Below, in pieces: positions 1 through 11,122 of a DNA stretch of 64,000 nt (positions within the stretch are counted from its first letter, which is position 1; the number at the start of each line of letters is the position of its first letter). Both the position numbers and the translations under genes were made by a program. Under the pieces are notes generated by a model. The model was not told where the DNA came from, searched no databases, and saw only the letters and a list, made by a program, of their open reading frames with translations. Origin of the DNA: Comamonadaceae bacterium (GTDB lineage: Bacteria > Pseudomonadota > Gammaproteobacteria > Burkholderiales > Burkholderiaceae_C); the NCBI GenBank assembly GCA_027486755.1, contig JAIXOM010000047.1, positions 1 to 64,000 of the forward strand, given 5' to 3'.

Positions 1-5
1 AGCAT

Positions 6-84
6 TGTGGGTGTGGGAGCGCCGCCCCGGCGCGATGCGGCCCTTGGGTCAGGCGCTGCATCGCTGCGAGGGCGCAGCTCCCAC
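6..84. repeat. REP-like imperfect palindrome, copy 1
   Basis: An intergenic element bounded by GTGGGAGC at 13-20 and its exact reverse complement GCTCCCAC at 77-84. Inner arms GCGATGC (33-39) and GCATCGC are also complementary, so the element can fold into a long branched hairpin. A near-identical second copy follows about 135 nt downstream. The GTGGGAGC core resembles REP elements of Pseudomonas and Xanthomonas; that family assignment is inference. Confidence 0.6.
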
Positions 85-140
85 CCACCCTTCAATCGTC
101 GTGTAAGGGCGCAGCTGCCCCGTCAATGGCTGGTGAGCAT

Positions 141-212
141 GGTGGGTGTGGGAGCGCCGCCCCGGCGCGATGCGGCCTTGGGTTAGGCGCTGCATCGCTG
201 CGAGGGCGCAGT
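141..212. repeat. REP-like palindrome, copy 2 (truncated right arm)
   Basis: This repeats copy 1 almost base for base (GTGGGAGC at 148-155, then the same GC-rich core and the GCATCGCTGCGAGGGCGCAG arm). The final GCTCCCAC arm is missing: the sequence changes to GTCGATCAC about 50 nt before surE. The pair fills the upstream region, and no clear sigma-70 promoter for surE is seen. Confidence 0.55.
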
Positions 213-260
213 CGATCACAGGCACCATGGCCGCCCGAGCCCGCGCCGTAGAATCACCGC

Positions 261-1019
261 ATGAAAATTCTCATCAGCAATGACGATGGCTATCAGGCCC
301 CGGGCATCGTGGCCCTGCATCAGGCGCTGAGCCAGATTGCCGATGTGGATGTGGTGGCGCCCGAGCACAACAACAGCGCCAAGTCCAATGCGCTGACCCT
401 GCATTCGCCCCTGTACGTGAACACCGCCGCCAATGGCTTTCGCTATGTGAACGGCACGCCCGCCGACTGCGTACACATCGCCCTGACCGGCTTGCTGGGT
501 TATCGGCCCGATCTGGTGGTCTCGGGCATCAACAACGGCGCCAATATGGGCGACGATACGATTTATTCAGGCACGGTGGGCGCGGCGATGGAGGCCTATC
601 TGTTCGGCATTCCGGCGATTGCGTTCTCGCAAACGGAAAAGGGCTGGGCCCATTTGGACGTGGCCGCTGCCCAGGCGCGCGCCTTGGTCGAGCATCTGCG
701 AGCCGATGTGGATACCGCGGCCCGCACCCAGGCGCCCTGGTTGCTCAATGTGAACATTCCAACTTTGCCGGCCGATCAGATCAAAGGCGTGCAGGTGGTA
801 CGCCTGGGGCGCAGACATGCGGCCGAGCGGGTGATCACCCAGACCAGCCCGCGCGGCGAGACCATGTACTGGATAGGCAGTGCCGGCCCGGCCAAAGACG
901 AAGGCGAGGGCACAGACTTTCATGCCACGCGCCATGGCCATGTTTCACTCACCCCCTTGCAGGTGGACTTGACGGAGCATGAGCGCCTGAGTTGGTGGCA
1001 GCAGCGGACCGGCGCATGA
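261..1019 (+). CDS. surE: 5'/3'-nucleotidase SurE
   Basis: SurE is a metal-dependent survival-protein phosphatase that dephosphorylates nucleoside monophosphates in the cytoplasm. The 252-residue product begins MKILISNDDG, the family signature in which the Asp pair binds the divalent metal. The conserved segments SGINNGANMGDDTIYSGTVG (about residues 89-108) and GIPAIAFS follow. Its length is normal for the family. It is the first gene of surE-pcm-nlpD; its TGA overlaps the pcm ATG (ATGA), implying translational coupling. The ATG at 261 fits the family N-terminus exactly. Confidence 0.97.
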   Translation: MKILISNDDGYQAPGIVALHQALSQIADVDVVAPEHNNSAKSNALTLHSPLYVNTAANGFRYVNGTPADCVHIALTGLLGYRPDLVVSGINNGANMGDDTIYSGTVGAAMEAYLFGIPAIAFSQTEKGWAHLDVAAAQARALVEHLRADVDTAARTQAPWLLNVNIPTLPADQIKGVQVVRLGRRHAAERVITQTSPRGETMYWIGSAGPAKDEGEGTDFHATRHGHVSLTPLQVDLTEHERLSWWQQRTGA

Positions 1020-1813
1020 CGCGTTCTGCCAAGCCCGGCGGTGGGCCGGTTGACGGTAAGCCGCCGGTGCGGCCGGGTTTTCCGGCGCGTCTTCAGACAG
1101 CAACGCCGCAGCCCAAGCCGCTCAGCCCGGCGCGGGCTGTCAAAACAACATCACCGACCGCCGGCCTGGGCATGGATTCGCAAGCGGTGCGCGCGTCTAT
1201 GGTGCGCAAGCTGGCCGCGCAAGGCATCAGTCATCCGCAGGTGCTGGCGGCGATGGGGCAGGTGGAGCGCCACCGTTTCGTTGATTCAGCCTTGGCCGGC
1301 CAGGCTTATGAAGACACGGCCTTGCCCATCGGTCTGGAGCAGACTATTTCCAAGCCCAGCGTGGTGGCGCGCATGCTCGATCTGCTGATGCAGGGCCGCA
1401 CGCAACTGGCCGGCCGGGTGCTGGAGATCGGTACCGGCTGTGGCTATCAGGCGGCGGTGCTGGCGCAATTGGCCAACGAGGTCTACAGCATGGAGCGCTT
1501 GCGGGGCCTGCACGAGAAGGCGCGCGAGAATCTGCGGCAACTGCGTTTGCCCAATTTGCATCTGCTCCTGGGTGACGGCATGCTGGGCTATCCCAAGGGC
1601 GCGCCGTATTCGGCCATCATTGCCGCTGCCGGTGGACAGGCGGTGCCTGTGGCCTGGACGGATCAGCTGGCGGTCGGCGGTCGGCTGGTCGCGCCGGTGG
1701 TCACCGCAGCCGGTACGCAGGCCCTGCTTGTGATCGATAAACAGGCCGACGGATTGCGACAAATTGTGCTCGAGGCTGTGCACTTCGTCCCCCTAAAATC
1801 CGGCGTCGATTGA
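1016..1813 (+). CDS. pcm: Protein-L-isoaspartate O-methyltransferase
   Basis: The enzyme uses S-adenosylmethionine to methylate isoaspartyl residues and start repair of damaged proteins. The core carries the substrate segment TALPIGLEQTISKPSVVARM and the SAM-binding motif VLEIGTGCGYQAAVL. The ATG at 1016 overlaps the surE stop and gives 265 residues, with a Pro/Ala-rich leader of about 52 residues ahead of the usual N-terminus. An in-frame ATG at 1172 (MDSQAVRASM) would give a canonical-length protein and is the alternative start. The surE-pcm-nlpD order is a standard proteobacterial stress cluster. Confidence 0.95.
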   Translation: MTRSAKPGGGPVDGKPPVRPGFPARLQTATPQPKPLSPARAVKTTSPTAGLGMDSQAVRASMVRKLAAQGISHPQVLAAMGQVERHRFVDSALAGQAYEDTALPIGLEQTISKPSVVARMLDLLMQGRTQLAGRVLEIGTGCGYQAAVLAQLANEVYSMERLRGLHEKARENLRQLRLPNLHLLLGDGMLGYPKGAPYSAIIAAAGGQAVPVAWTDQLAVGGRLVAPVVTAAGTQALLVIDKQADGLRQIVLEAVHFVPLKSGVD

Positions 1814-1829
1814 TGCCGAGGAACTGGGT

Positions 1830-2756
1830 TTGAACAAGTCATCACGTCTGCTTTTGCTGCTGGCTGTGCTCGCGTTGGCGGCCTGCTCATCGCGCTCCTT
1901 GCAGCGCGCACCTGTGGAAGATCGCAGCCCTCGTTCTGCGACGGTGCCCATGCCGGCAGCCGGCCCTTCCGCAGCCACAACACCACCTGCGGCGGTGCAG
2001 CCCCCGGGGGCTGGGCGCCCCGCGCCTACGGCCGAGCTGGGCAAACCCCTGCGCGGCCTGGAGAACGCCGGCAAGCCGGGGCACTACACGGTGCAGCGCG
2101 GTGACACGCTGGTGCGCATTGCCCTGGACCATGGACAGAACTGGCGCGACCTGGCGCGTTGGAACCAGATCGACAACCCGAATCTGATCGAGGTGGGTGA
2201 AGTCTTGCGGGTGGTGCCGCCCGGCGAGGCGGTGGTGGCCAGGCCCATTGCTGTGGGACCCGGTACCGTACAAGCCCAGCCCTTGCCGCCTCTGGGTCGG
2301 CCCGTCGGCCCGGCGGCGGTGGTGACGCCACCGAGTGCTGCAGCATCTACGCCTGCTGCGGTCAACCCGCCGGTGGCCGCTTCGGCCGACGATCTGCCCT
2401 GGGCCTGGCCGGCGCAGGGTCAGACGGTGGGCCTGTTTGACGAGGCCAAGAACAAGGGCATAGACATCGCGGGCAAGGCCGGCGATGCGGTGCTGGCCGC
2501 CGCCGACGGCCGGGTGGTGTACGCCGATTCGGGCCTGCGCGGCTACGGCAAGCTCATCATCGTCAAGCACAACAACACGTTTTTGACGGCCTACGCCCAC
2601 AACCAGAACCTGCTGGTCAAGGAAGAACAGCAGGTGCGCCAGGGCCAGAAGATCGCCGAGATGGGCAGCACCGACGCCGACCGCGTCAAGCTGCACTTTG
2701 AAATTCGGCGTCAGGGCAAGCCGGTCGATCCGCTTAAATTCCTGCCGCCGCGCTGA
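1830..2756 (+). CDS. nlpD: NlpD-like LysM/M23 lipoprotein (murein hydrolase activator)
   Basis: NlpD is an outer-membrane lipoprotein that activates a cell-wall amidase during division. The 308-residue protein has a lipoprotein signal ending in the lipobox LAAC (about residue 20), a Pro/Ala linker, a LysM domain (YTVQRGDTLVRIALDHG, about 87-130) and a C-terminal LytM/M23 domain. The M23 zinc ligands look incomplete (NKGIDIAGKAGD lacks the usual first His; KLHFE replaces HLHFE), as in NlpD-type activators rather than active endopeptidases. The start is TTG at 1830 after a GAGGA ribosome site; the ATG at 1813 reads into a stop. Usually rpoS follows; here it does not. Confidence 0.93.
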   Translation: MNKSSRLLLLLAVLALAACSSRSLQRAPVEDRSPRSATVPMPAAGPSAATTPPAAVQPPGAGRPAPTAELGKPLRGLENAGKPGHYTVQRGDTLVRIALDHGQNWRDLARWNQIDNPNLIEVGEVLRVVPPGEAVVARPIAVGPGTVQAQPLPPLGRPVGPAAVVTPPSAAASTPAAVNPPVAASADDLPWAWPAQGQTVGLFDEAKNKGIDIAGKAGDAVLAAADGRVVYADSGLRGYGKLIIVKHNNTFLTAYAHNQNLLVKEEQQVRQGQKIAEMGSTDADRVKLHFEIRRQGKPVDPLKFLPPR

Positions 2757-2775
2757 GCCTGCGCAAACCAGGCGC

Positions 2776-2877
2776 TCAGCTGGCATAGCCGCCCACCATC
2801 ACCAGCCACTCGCCCGTGCCCTGCACGCTGTGGTCGCTGTGGTTCATACGGATGTCGCCGATCTGGGCTGGGGGCAT
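2776..2877 (-). CDS. Possible 33-residue small ORF or gene remnant downstream of yheS
   Basis: The 133-nt gap between nlpD and yheS holds an ORF on the yheS strand. It begins with ATG at 2877, 12 nt after the yheS stop, and encodes a 33-residue peptide ending EWLVMVGGYAS. Its composition looks coding-like (GC-rich third positions; DIRMNHSDHSVQGTGEW in the middle). I do not recognise it. It could be a real small protein at the end of the dap-prmB-yheS operon or the tail of a lost gene. Confidence 0.3.
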   Translation of the reverse strand: MPPAQIGDIRMNHSDHSVQGTGEWLVMVGGYAS

Positions 2878-2889
2878 GCCCCAGCGGGC

Positions 2890-4890
2890 TCAGGCGGCCG
2901 TGGCCTGCTCGATCTGTTCGCTCAGTTGCAGCCAGCGCTCTTCCAGTTCTTGCAAGGCCTGCTCCACAGTTTTCAGGCGCTTGCCCGCCTGGGCCAGGAC
3001 CGCCGGGTCGGCGCTGGCGGCCAGCTGCTCATGCAACTGGGTCTGCTCGCTCTGCTGCGCGTTGATCTCAGCCTCGATCTGCTGCAGTTCCTTTTTTAAG
3101 GGGCGCAGCAGGGCCTGTTGCTGCTGCTGCGCCTGCTTATCCAGCTTGGCCGGGGCGCTGGTAGGGCTGGGCGCTGGGGCAGCGGAGACCGGCGCGGCCT
3201 GTGCGCTGGCTGTACTGGCAGCGCTGGCGGCACTTGCAGCGCCTGCAGCACGGGCCTGCTCGCGCTGGCGTTTGGCTTCTTCGAGCAGGTAGCGCTGGTA
3301 GTCGTCGAGGTCGCCGTCGAAGGGGGCGACGCCGCCGCGCGAGACCAGCCAGAATTCGTCGCAGACCGCACGCAGCAGGGCGCGATCATGGCTGACCAAC
3401 ATGACCGTGCCTTCAAATTCATTGAGCGCGACCGACAAGGCCTCGCGGGTGGCCAGATCCAGCTGGTTGGTCGGCTCGTCAAGCAGCAAGAGGTTGGGGC
3501 GCTGCCAGACCAGCATGCACAGCACCAGGCGGGCTTTCTCGCCGCCGCTCATGCTGCCCACAGCCTGTTTGACCATGTCGCCGCTGAAGTTGAACATGCC
3601 CAGGAAATTGCGCAGCTCCTGCTCGCGGGTTTCTTGTCCCGACAGCTTGCCGCTGGCGCTGACGGCTTTGGCCAGGGCGATCATGTGCTCGAGCGGGTTG
3701 TCGGCCGGCTTGAGCACGTCGAGCTCCTGCTGGGCAAAGTAGCCGATGTTCAGGCCTTTGCCCTCGATGAGCTCGCCGCTGGTGGGGGCCAGTGTGCCGG
3801 CAATGGTCTTGACCAGGGTGGATTTGCCCTGACCGTTGGCGCCCAAAATGCCGATGCGCTGGCCAGCGAGCACCGAGCGGTTGATGCCGCGCACGATCAC
3901 CGTGGGGTCGCCCTCGGGCGATGGATAGCCTACGCTGACATCTTGCAGGCTGAGCATGGGGTTGGGCAGGCTGGCCGGTGGTCGGAACTCGAAGCTGAAA
4001 TCGGCCTCGGCCAGCAGCGGCGCAATTTTTTCCATGCGCTCCAGCGCCTTGACCCGACTTTGCGCCTGCTTGGCCTTGCTGGCTTGGGCTTTGAAGCGGC
4101 TGATGAACTTTTGCAGGTGCGCGATTTTGTCTTGCTGCTTGGAAAACGCGGCCTGTTGCAGGCTCATTTTTTCGGCGCGCTGCTCTTCGAAGCTGGAATA
4201 GTTGCCGCTGTAGCGGTTGAGCTGGGCACCGTCGATGTGCAGGGTGACGCCGGTCACCGAATCCAAGAATTCGCGGTCATGGCTGATGACGATCATGGTG
4301 CCGGCATAGCGCTGCAGCCAGGCTTCGAGCCAGACCAGGGCGTCGAGGTCCAAGTGGTTGGTGGGCTCGTCGAGCAGCAGCAGGTCGGAGGGGCACATCA
4401 GTGCCCGTGCCAGTTGTAGTCGCATGCGCCAGCCACCAGAAAAGCTGTTGACCGGCTGATCGAGATCGGCCACGGCAAAGCCCAGGCCAAGGATCAAGGC
4501 CTGCGCTCTGGAGCGAGCGTCGTGCTCGCCGGCGTCGTACAGCGCCATATAGGCATGGGCCATGCGCTCGCCGTCGTTGCTGTCGTTGGCGGCCTGCACC
4601 TCGGCCTGCGCCGCCACCAAGTGGGTATCGCCTTCGATGACAAAGTCGGTCGCGCCCTGGCTGGTTTCGGGCATGTCCTGGGCCACCTGGGCCAGGCGCC
4701 AGGCAGAGGGCATGCTCAGGTCGCCGCCGTCCTCGTGCAAGCTGCGGTTGAGCAGGGCAAATACGGTGGATTTGCCCGCGCCATTGCGGCCGACCAGGCC
4801 GACTTTTTCGCCCGGGTTGATGGTGGTGCTGGCGCCATTGAGCAGCACCTTGGCGCCGCGGCGCAGCACCACGTTCTTGAGAATAATCAT
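2890..4890 (-). CDS. yheS: ABC-F ATPase, YheS-type ribosome-associated factor
   Basis: A 666-residue cytoplasmic ABC-F protein with two ATPase domains and no membrane segments. ABC-F proteins bind the ribosomal E site and help translation. Domain 1 has Walker A GRNGAGKST and signature FSGGWRMRLQLARAL with LLLDEPTNHLD. Domain 2 has GANGQGKST, signature SMSGGEKARL and LLLDEPTNQLD. An Ala-rich linker (about 540-575) leads to a coiled-coil C-terminus. The N-terminus (MIILKNVVLRRGAKVLLNGA) matches YheS rather than EttA or Uup. It starts 10 nt after prmB and is the last recognised gene of the dap operon. Confidence 0.9.
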   Translation of the reverse strand: MIILKNVVLRRGAKVLLNGASTTINPGEKVGLVGRNGAGKSTVFALLNRSLHEDGGDLSMPSAWRLAQVAQDMPETSQGATDFVIEGDTHLVAAQAEVQAANDSNDGERMAHAYMALYDAGEHDARSRAQALILGLGFAVADLDQPVNSFSGGWRMRLQLARALMCPSDLLLLDEPTNHLDLDALVWLEAWLQRYAGTMIVISHDREFLDSVTGVTLHIDGAQLNRYSGNYSSFEEQRAEKMSLQQAAFSKQQDKIAHLQKFISRFKAQASKAKQAQSRVKALERMEKIAPLLAEADFSFEFRPPASLPNPMLSLQDVSVGYPSPEGDPTVIVRGINRSVLAGQRIGILGANGQGKSTLVKTIAGTLAPTSGELIEGKGLNIGYFAQQELDVLKPADNPLEHMIALAKAVSASGKLSGQETREQELRNFLGMFNFSGDMVKQAVGSMSGGEKARLVLCMLVWQRPNLLLLDEPTNQLDLATREALSVALNEFEGTVMLVSHDRALLRAVCDEFWLVSRGGVAPFDGDLDDYQRYLLEEAKRQREQARAAGAASAASAASTASAQAAPVSAAPAPSPTSAPAKLDKQAQQQQQALLRPLKKELQQIEAEINAQQSEQTQLHEQLAASADPAVLAQAGKRLKTVEQALQELEERWLQLSEQIEQATAA

Positions 4891-4900
4891 GGGCGGGAAC

Positions 4901-7778
<2,878 letters not shown>

Positions 7779-7782
7779 GGTG

Positions 7783-8997
7783 TCAGGTCTTAGATTGGAT
7801 GAATTGAACGATGCGCTGGGCGGCTTCTAGGCACTCAGCGGGCTCGGCCACCAGCGCCATGCGTACCCGACCGGCACCGGGATTGTGCGGCCGGCCGTCG
7901 GGCCCGGGGGCTTCGCGCGCCAGGTAGCTGCCGGGCAAAACCACCACATTGTATTGAGCCAGCAGTTGGCGCGAGAACTCGGTGTCTGAGCCCCCAAAGG
8001 CCGCTGGCACGCCGGCCCACAAATAAAAGCCCGCGTCGGGCAGCTTGACATCCATCACCGAGGCCAGCAGCGGTGTGATCTGCTCGAACTTGGTGCGGTA
8101 CAGCGCCCGGTTGGCCACCACATGCGCCTCGTCGTCCCAGGCGGCGCGGCTGGCCGCCTGCACCACCGGACTCATGGCGCCGCCGTGGTAGGTGCGATAG
8201 AGCAAAAAGTCCTTGAGGATGTCGGCATCGCCCGCCACAAAGCCTGAACGCAGGCCCGGCACATTGCTGCGCTTGGACAAGCTGGTGAGCATGATCAAAC
8301 GCCGAAAGTCCTGGCGCCCCAATTGCCAGGCCGCCTGCAAGCCGCCCAGGGGCGCCTCGTCGCGGAAATAGATTTCGCTGTAGCACTCGTCGGAGGCGAT
8401 GACAAAACCGTAGCGGTCGCTCAGCTCGAACAATTGCTGCCATTCGCTTAAGGCCATGACCGCTCCGGCTGGATTGCCCGGTGAGCAAACATACACCAGT
8501 TGGGTGCTTTGCCAGACCTGCTCGGGCACCGCCTGCCAATCGATGCCGAAGTTGCGTGCCGGCTCGCTGGGCGCGTAGTGCAGGCGCGCGCCGGCCAGCA
8601 AGGCTGCGCCCTCGTAGATTTGATAAAACGGGTTGGGTGCGACCACGGTGGCCGGGCGGCTGGGGTCGATCACTGTTTGCGCCAGAGCAAACAGCGCCTC
8701 GCGCGAGCCGTTGACCGGCAGGACCTGCCGCGCCGCGTCGACGCTGATGCCGTAACGGCGCTGCAGCCAGCCCGCCACAGCTGCTTTGAGAGCCGGCTCG
8801 CCAGCGGTGGCAGGGTAGCTGGACAGCCCGGCCAGGTTTGCGCTCAGCGCTTGCTCAATCAGTGCCGGCGTGGCATGGCGCGGCTCGCCGATGCCCAGGC
8901 TGATGGGGCGATGCGCTGGGCTGGGTGTGACGCCGGCGTGCAACTGTCGCAGCCGCTCAAAAGGGTAGGGCTGCAGCAGCCGGAGCAAGGGGTTCAT
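7783..8997 (-). CDS. dapC: Succinyldiaminopimelate transaminase
   Basis: DapC is a PLP-dependent class I aminotransferase that makes N-succinyl-LL-DAP from the keto intermediate with glutamate as amino donor. The 404-residue product has a PLP-binding lysine segment ([17 protein letters not shown]) and the conserved aminotransferase motifs CSPGNPAG and [10 protein letters not shown]. The start is ATG at 8997 ([19 protein letters not shown]), the typical N-terminus of betaproteobacterial DapC. It leads the operon; a 247-nt gap separates it from the divergent kinase array. Substrate assignment rests on family N-terminus and the dapD/dapE neighbours. Confidence 0.94.
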   Translation of the reverse strand: MNPLLRLLQPYPFERLRQLHAGVTPSPAHRPISLGIGEPRHATPALIEQALSANLAGLSSYPATAGEPALKAAVAGWLQRRYGISVDAARQVLPVNGSREALFALAQTVIDPSRPATVVAPNPFYQIYEGAALLAGARLHYAPSEPARNFGIDWQAVPEQVWQSTQLVYVCSPGNPAGAVMALSEWQQLFELSDRYGFVIASDECYSEIYFRDEAPLGGLQAAWQLGRQDFRRLIMLTSLSKRSNVPGLRSGFVAGDADILKDFLLYRTYHGGAMSPVVQAASRAAWDDEAHVVANRALYRTKFEQITPLLASVMDVKLPDAGFYLWAGVPAAFGGSDTEFSRQLLAQYNVVVLPGSYLAREAPGPDGRPHNPGAGRVRMALVAEPAECLEAAQRIVQFIQSKT

Positions 8998-9244
8998 GCC
9001 CGGATTATCGAAGATCCCTAACCAACACTGTTTTATAATTCCTTTAGGCAAATGTTTTTAACAGCTTTACCGTCTGCCTAACACCTTGTGTTGTGCGCAT
9101 GACAGCAGCTTGCAGGTCCCAGGCGCGTGCCAAGAACACTGTTTTTCAAGCTTCATCCCCCGGGAAAAATTGACAGCGCTAAGGCGGCTTGGCCTGTGGC
9201 GTTGCCTGCGGGGCGCTCAAAGCCCATCCTAGATTAGTGCCCCC
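8998..9244. promoter_or_regulatory. Divergent intergenic region between dapC and the kinase array
   Basis: This 247-nt gap is locally AT-rich at 9030-9070. On the minus strand TATAAA (9037-9032) preceded at 18 nt by TTAAAA is a plausible weak -10/-35 pair for dapC. On the plus strand a TTGACA at 9170-9175 lacks a good -10 at normal distance. No RNA gene or ORF was recognised. Confidence 0.3.
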
Positions 9245-11122
9245 ATGAGCGCACGCCTGCCCTTGGGGATGAATGCGCTGCTGCGGGGCTTGGCTTTGCG
9301 TCTGCGAGCGCTGCTGCGCAGCTTCAAGTCAGGCAGCGCAGTACCGCCAGCGATTGAGGCTGAATATTTGCGGCAGATCTACCGCAATTTGGCTGCCGGC
9401 AGTCCCATCTCGCTGGCGATGGTGGTCTATCTGGCGGCGCAGGCCGAACCCGATGCGGCTTCCCTGGTTCGTATCTGGGCTGCTCTCTACAGTATCTACA
9501 TCTGCCTGCGCTGGGCGGCCAGCTTGCTGTATCCGCGCCAGCGCGAGCCAGAGCCGCAGGAGTTGCGGCGATGGTCCATCCTGGCCGTGATCATTCAAGG
9601 GACCAGCGGATTCTTGGTGGCGATACTGGCCCTGTTTGTGTTGCCCACCCTGGATTTGTACGCCCAGATCGTGGCCTGCATGGTGGTGCTGATTTTGGTG
9701 GGCGCCACTGCCTTCAGCTTGTCGGGCCGCTGGGTCGACACCTTGGTATTTGCCCCGCCCATTTATCTGAGTTTTGCATGGCATATCTTTGGGCAAGACC
9801 ATCCCTATGCCCACGGCGTGAGCGCCTTGCCCCTGGCCTTGTTTGTGCTGCATCTGGTCTATGCCAGCAATCACCGCAAGTCGATTCTCAAGGGCTTTGA
9901 GGTGGCCAGGCGCAGCGCCGATCTGGCGCGGGAATTGCAGTTCAAGAACATTGAATATCAGGAGCTGGCCAGTGCCCGCAGCCGTCTGCTGGCCACCGTC
10001 AGCCATGACCTGCGTCAGCCGGCCCACGCCATTGGCCTGCTGTCGGAGCGGGCCCTGGCCGACAACTCCTTTGCAAGTGTCAAGGCGACCTTGCGCGATC
10101 TCAATGAATTGAGTCAGTCCCTGAGCGCCTCGCTCATCACCTTGATGGACCTGACCCGGCTGGACGCAGGCTTGGTCAAGCCGCGCATGGCAGCGGTTTC
10201 GCTGGCGCAGGTCTTGTTGCGGCTCGACGCCGAGTTTGGTGCATCGGCCCGCGCCAAGGGCTTGGTGCTGGAGGTGGAGCGTTCGCAAGCCTGGGTGCAG
10301 TCCGACCCCGTCTTGCTCCAGGGCATCTTGTCCAACCTGATTTCAAACGCCATCAAGTACACCCGCCAAGGGCGGGTGGATGTGCGGGTGATTGACAAGG
10401 GCGCCCAGCTTCAGATTGAGGTGATCGACACCGGACAAGGCATCAGTGTCGACAAGCTCGAGTTGATCTTCAAAGAGTTCGTTCGGCTCGATGCCTCGGA
10501 CTCGGGCACCGAGGGTTTGGGCCTGGGCTTGTCCATTGTGCGTCGCTATGCCAGCCTGATGTCTCATGCGCTCCATGTGCAGTCAGTGCCAGGCCAAGGC
10601 TCGATTTTTACCGTGACCCTGGCGCGGGCACAAACGCCAGAGCGGGTGGTCGAATCCTTGGCCAGTGAACCTACCGAATTGGCCGACGATCACGGCCTAG
10701 CGGGCTTGCATGTGCTGGTGATCGATAACGTCGAGCTGCTGTTGGTGAGCATGAGCAAAACCCTCAGCGGCTGGGGTTGCCAGGTGCGCTCGGCACGCAA
10801 TATGACCGAGGCCCTGCAATGCGCCAGTCAGCAGTGGCCTGATTTGGTGGTCAGCGACCACCACCTGGGCGATCGCGAGCCCAACGGCTTGGAGCTGATC
10901 AAAGGATTGCGCGAGCAGGGCGCGCGCGAAGGGCGCACGCGGCTGCCAGCGCTACTCATGACGGGCGATGTCTCCCCTCAGTTGGAGGCACAGGCCCGAG
11001 AGGCGGGGGTGCGCATTTTGCACAAGCCCGTACGCCCCAAGGTGCTGCGCGCCAGCCTGGCTGAGTTGATGCGCCGCTCCGCTCAAGCCGGGGCTGTGCC
11101 TGTCCGCCGCGCTCATGGCTGA
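9245..11122 (+). CDS. Hybrid sensor histidine kinase 1 of a four-gene paralog array
   Basis: This 625-residue inner-membrane kinase has about six N-terminal membrane segments (residues ~50-215) and a short coiled-coil. The HisKA box SHDLRQPAHAIGL carries phospho-acceptor His254; the HATPase domain has LSNLISNAIKYT, VIDTGQGI and GTEGLGLGLSIVRRYA. The C-terminal receiver has phospho-acceptor Asp538 (VVSDHHLGDREPNG) and Lys in LHKPVRP. The receiver starts LVIDNVELL, with Asn where a second acidic-pocket residue is usual. No recognisable extracytoplasmic sensor domain or DNA-binding output is present, so signal and partner are unknown. By sequence it is closest to kinase 4. It overlaps kinase 2 by 8 nt. 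Confidence 0.9.
   Translation: MSARLPLGMNALLRGLALRLRALLRSFKSGSAVPPAIEAEYLRQIYRNLAAGSPISLAMVVYLAAQAEPDAASLVRIWAALYSIYICLRWAASLLYPRQREPEPQELRRWSILAVIIQGTSGFLVAILALFVLPTLDLYAQIVACMVVLILVGATAFSLSGRWVDTLVFAPPIYLSFAWHIFGQDHPYAHGVSALPLALFVLHLVYASNHRKSILKGFEVARRSADLARELQFKNIEYQELASARSRLLATVSHDLRQPAHAIGLLSERALADNSFASVKATLRDLNELSQSLSASLITLMDLTRLDAGLVKPRMAAVSLAQVLLRLDAEFGASARAKGLVLEVERSQAWVQSDPVLLQGILSNLISNAIKYTRQGRVDVRVIDKGAQLQIEVIDTGQGISVDKLELIFKEFVRLDASDSGTEGLGLGLSIVRRYASLMSHALHVQSVPGQGSIFTVTLARAQTPERVVESLASEPTELADDHGLAGLHVLVIDNVELLLVSMSKTLSGWGCQVRSARNMTEALQCASQQWPDLVVSDHHLGDREPNGLELIKGLREQGAREGRTRLPALLMTGDVSPQLEAQAREAGVRILHKPVRPKVLRASLAELMRRSAQAGAVPVRRAHG

Noticed and set aside
3118-4419. Plus-strand ORF of about 430 codons inside yheS
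   Set aside because: Shadow of the ABC-F gene; Gly/Gln/Leu-rich with no domain.
9170-9235. Sigma-70 promoter for the kinase array (TTGACA at 9170)
   Set aside because: No acceptable -10 at 15-19 nt; TAGATT at 9230 is far too distant.
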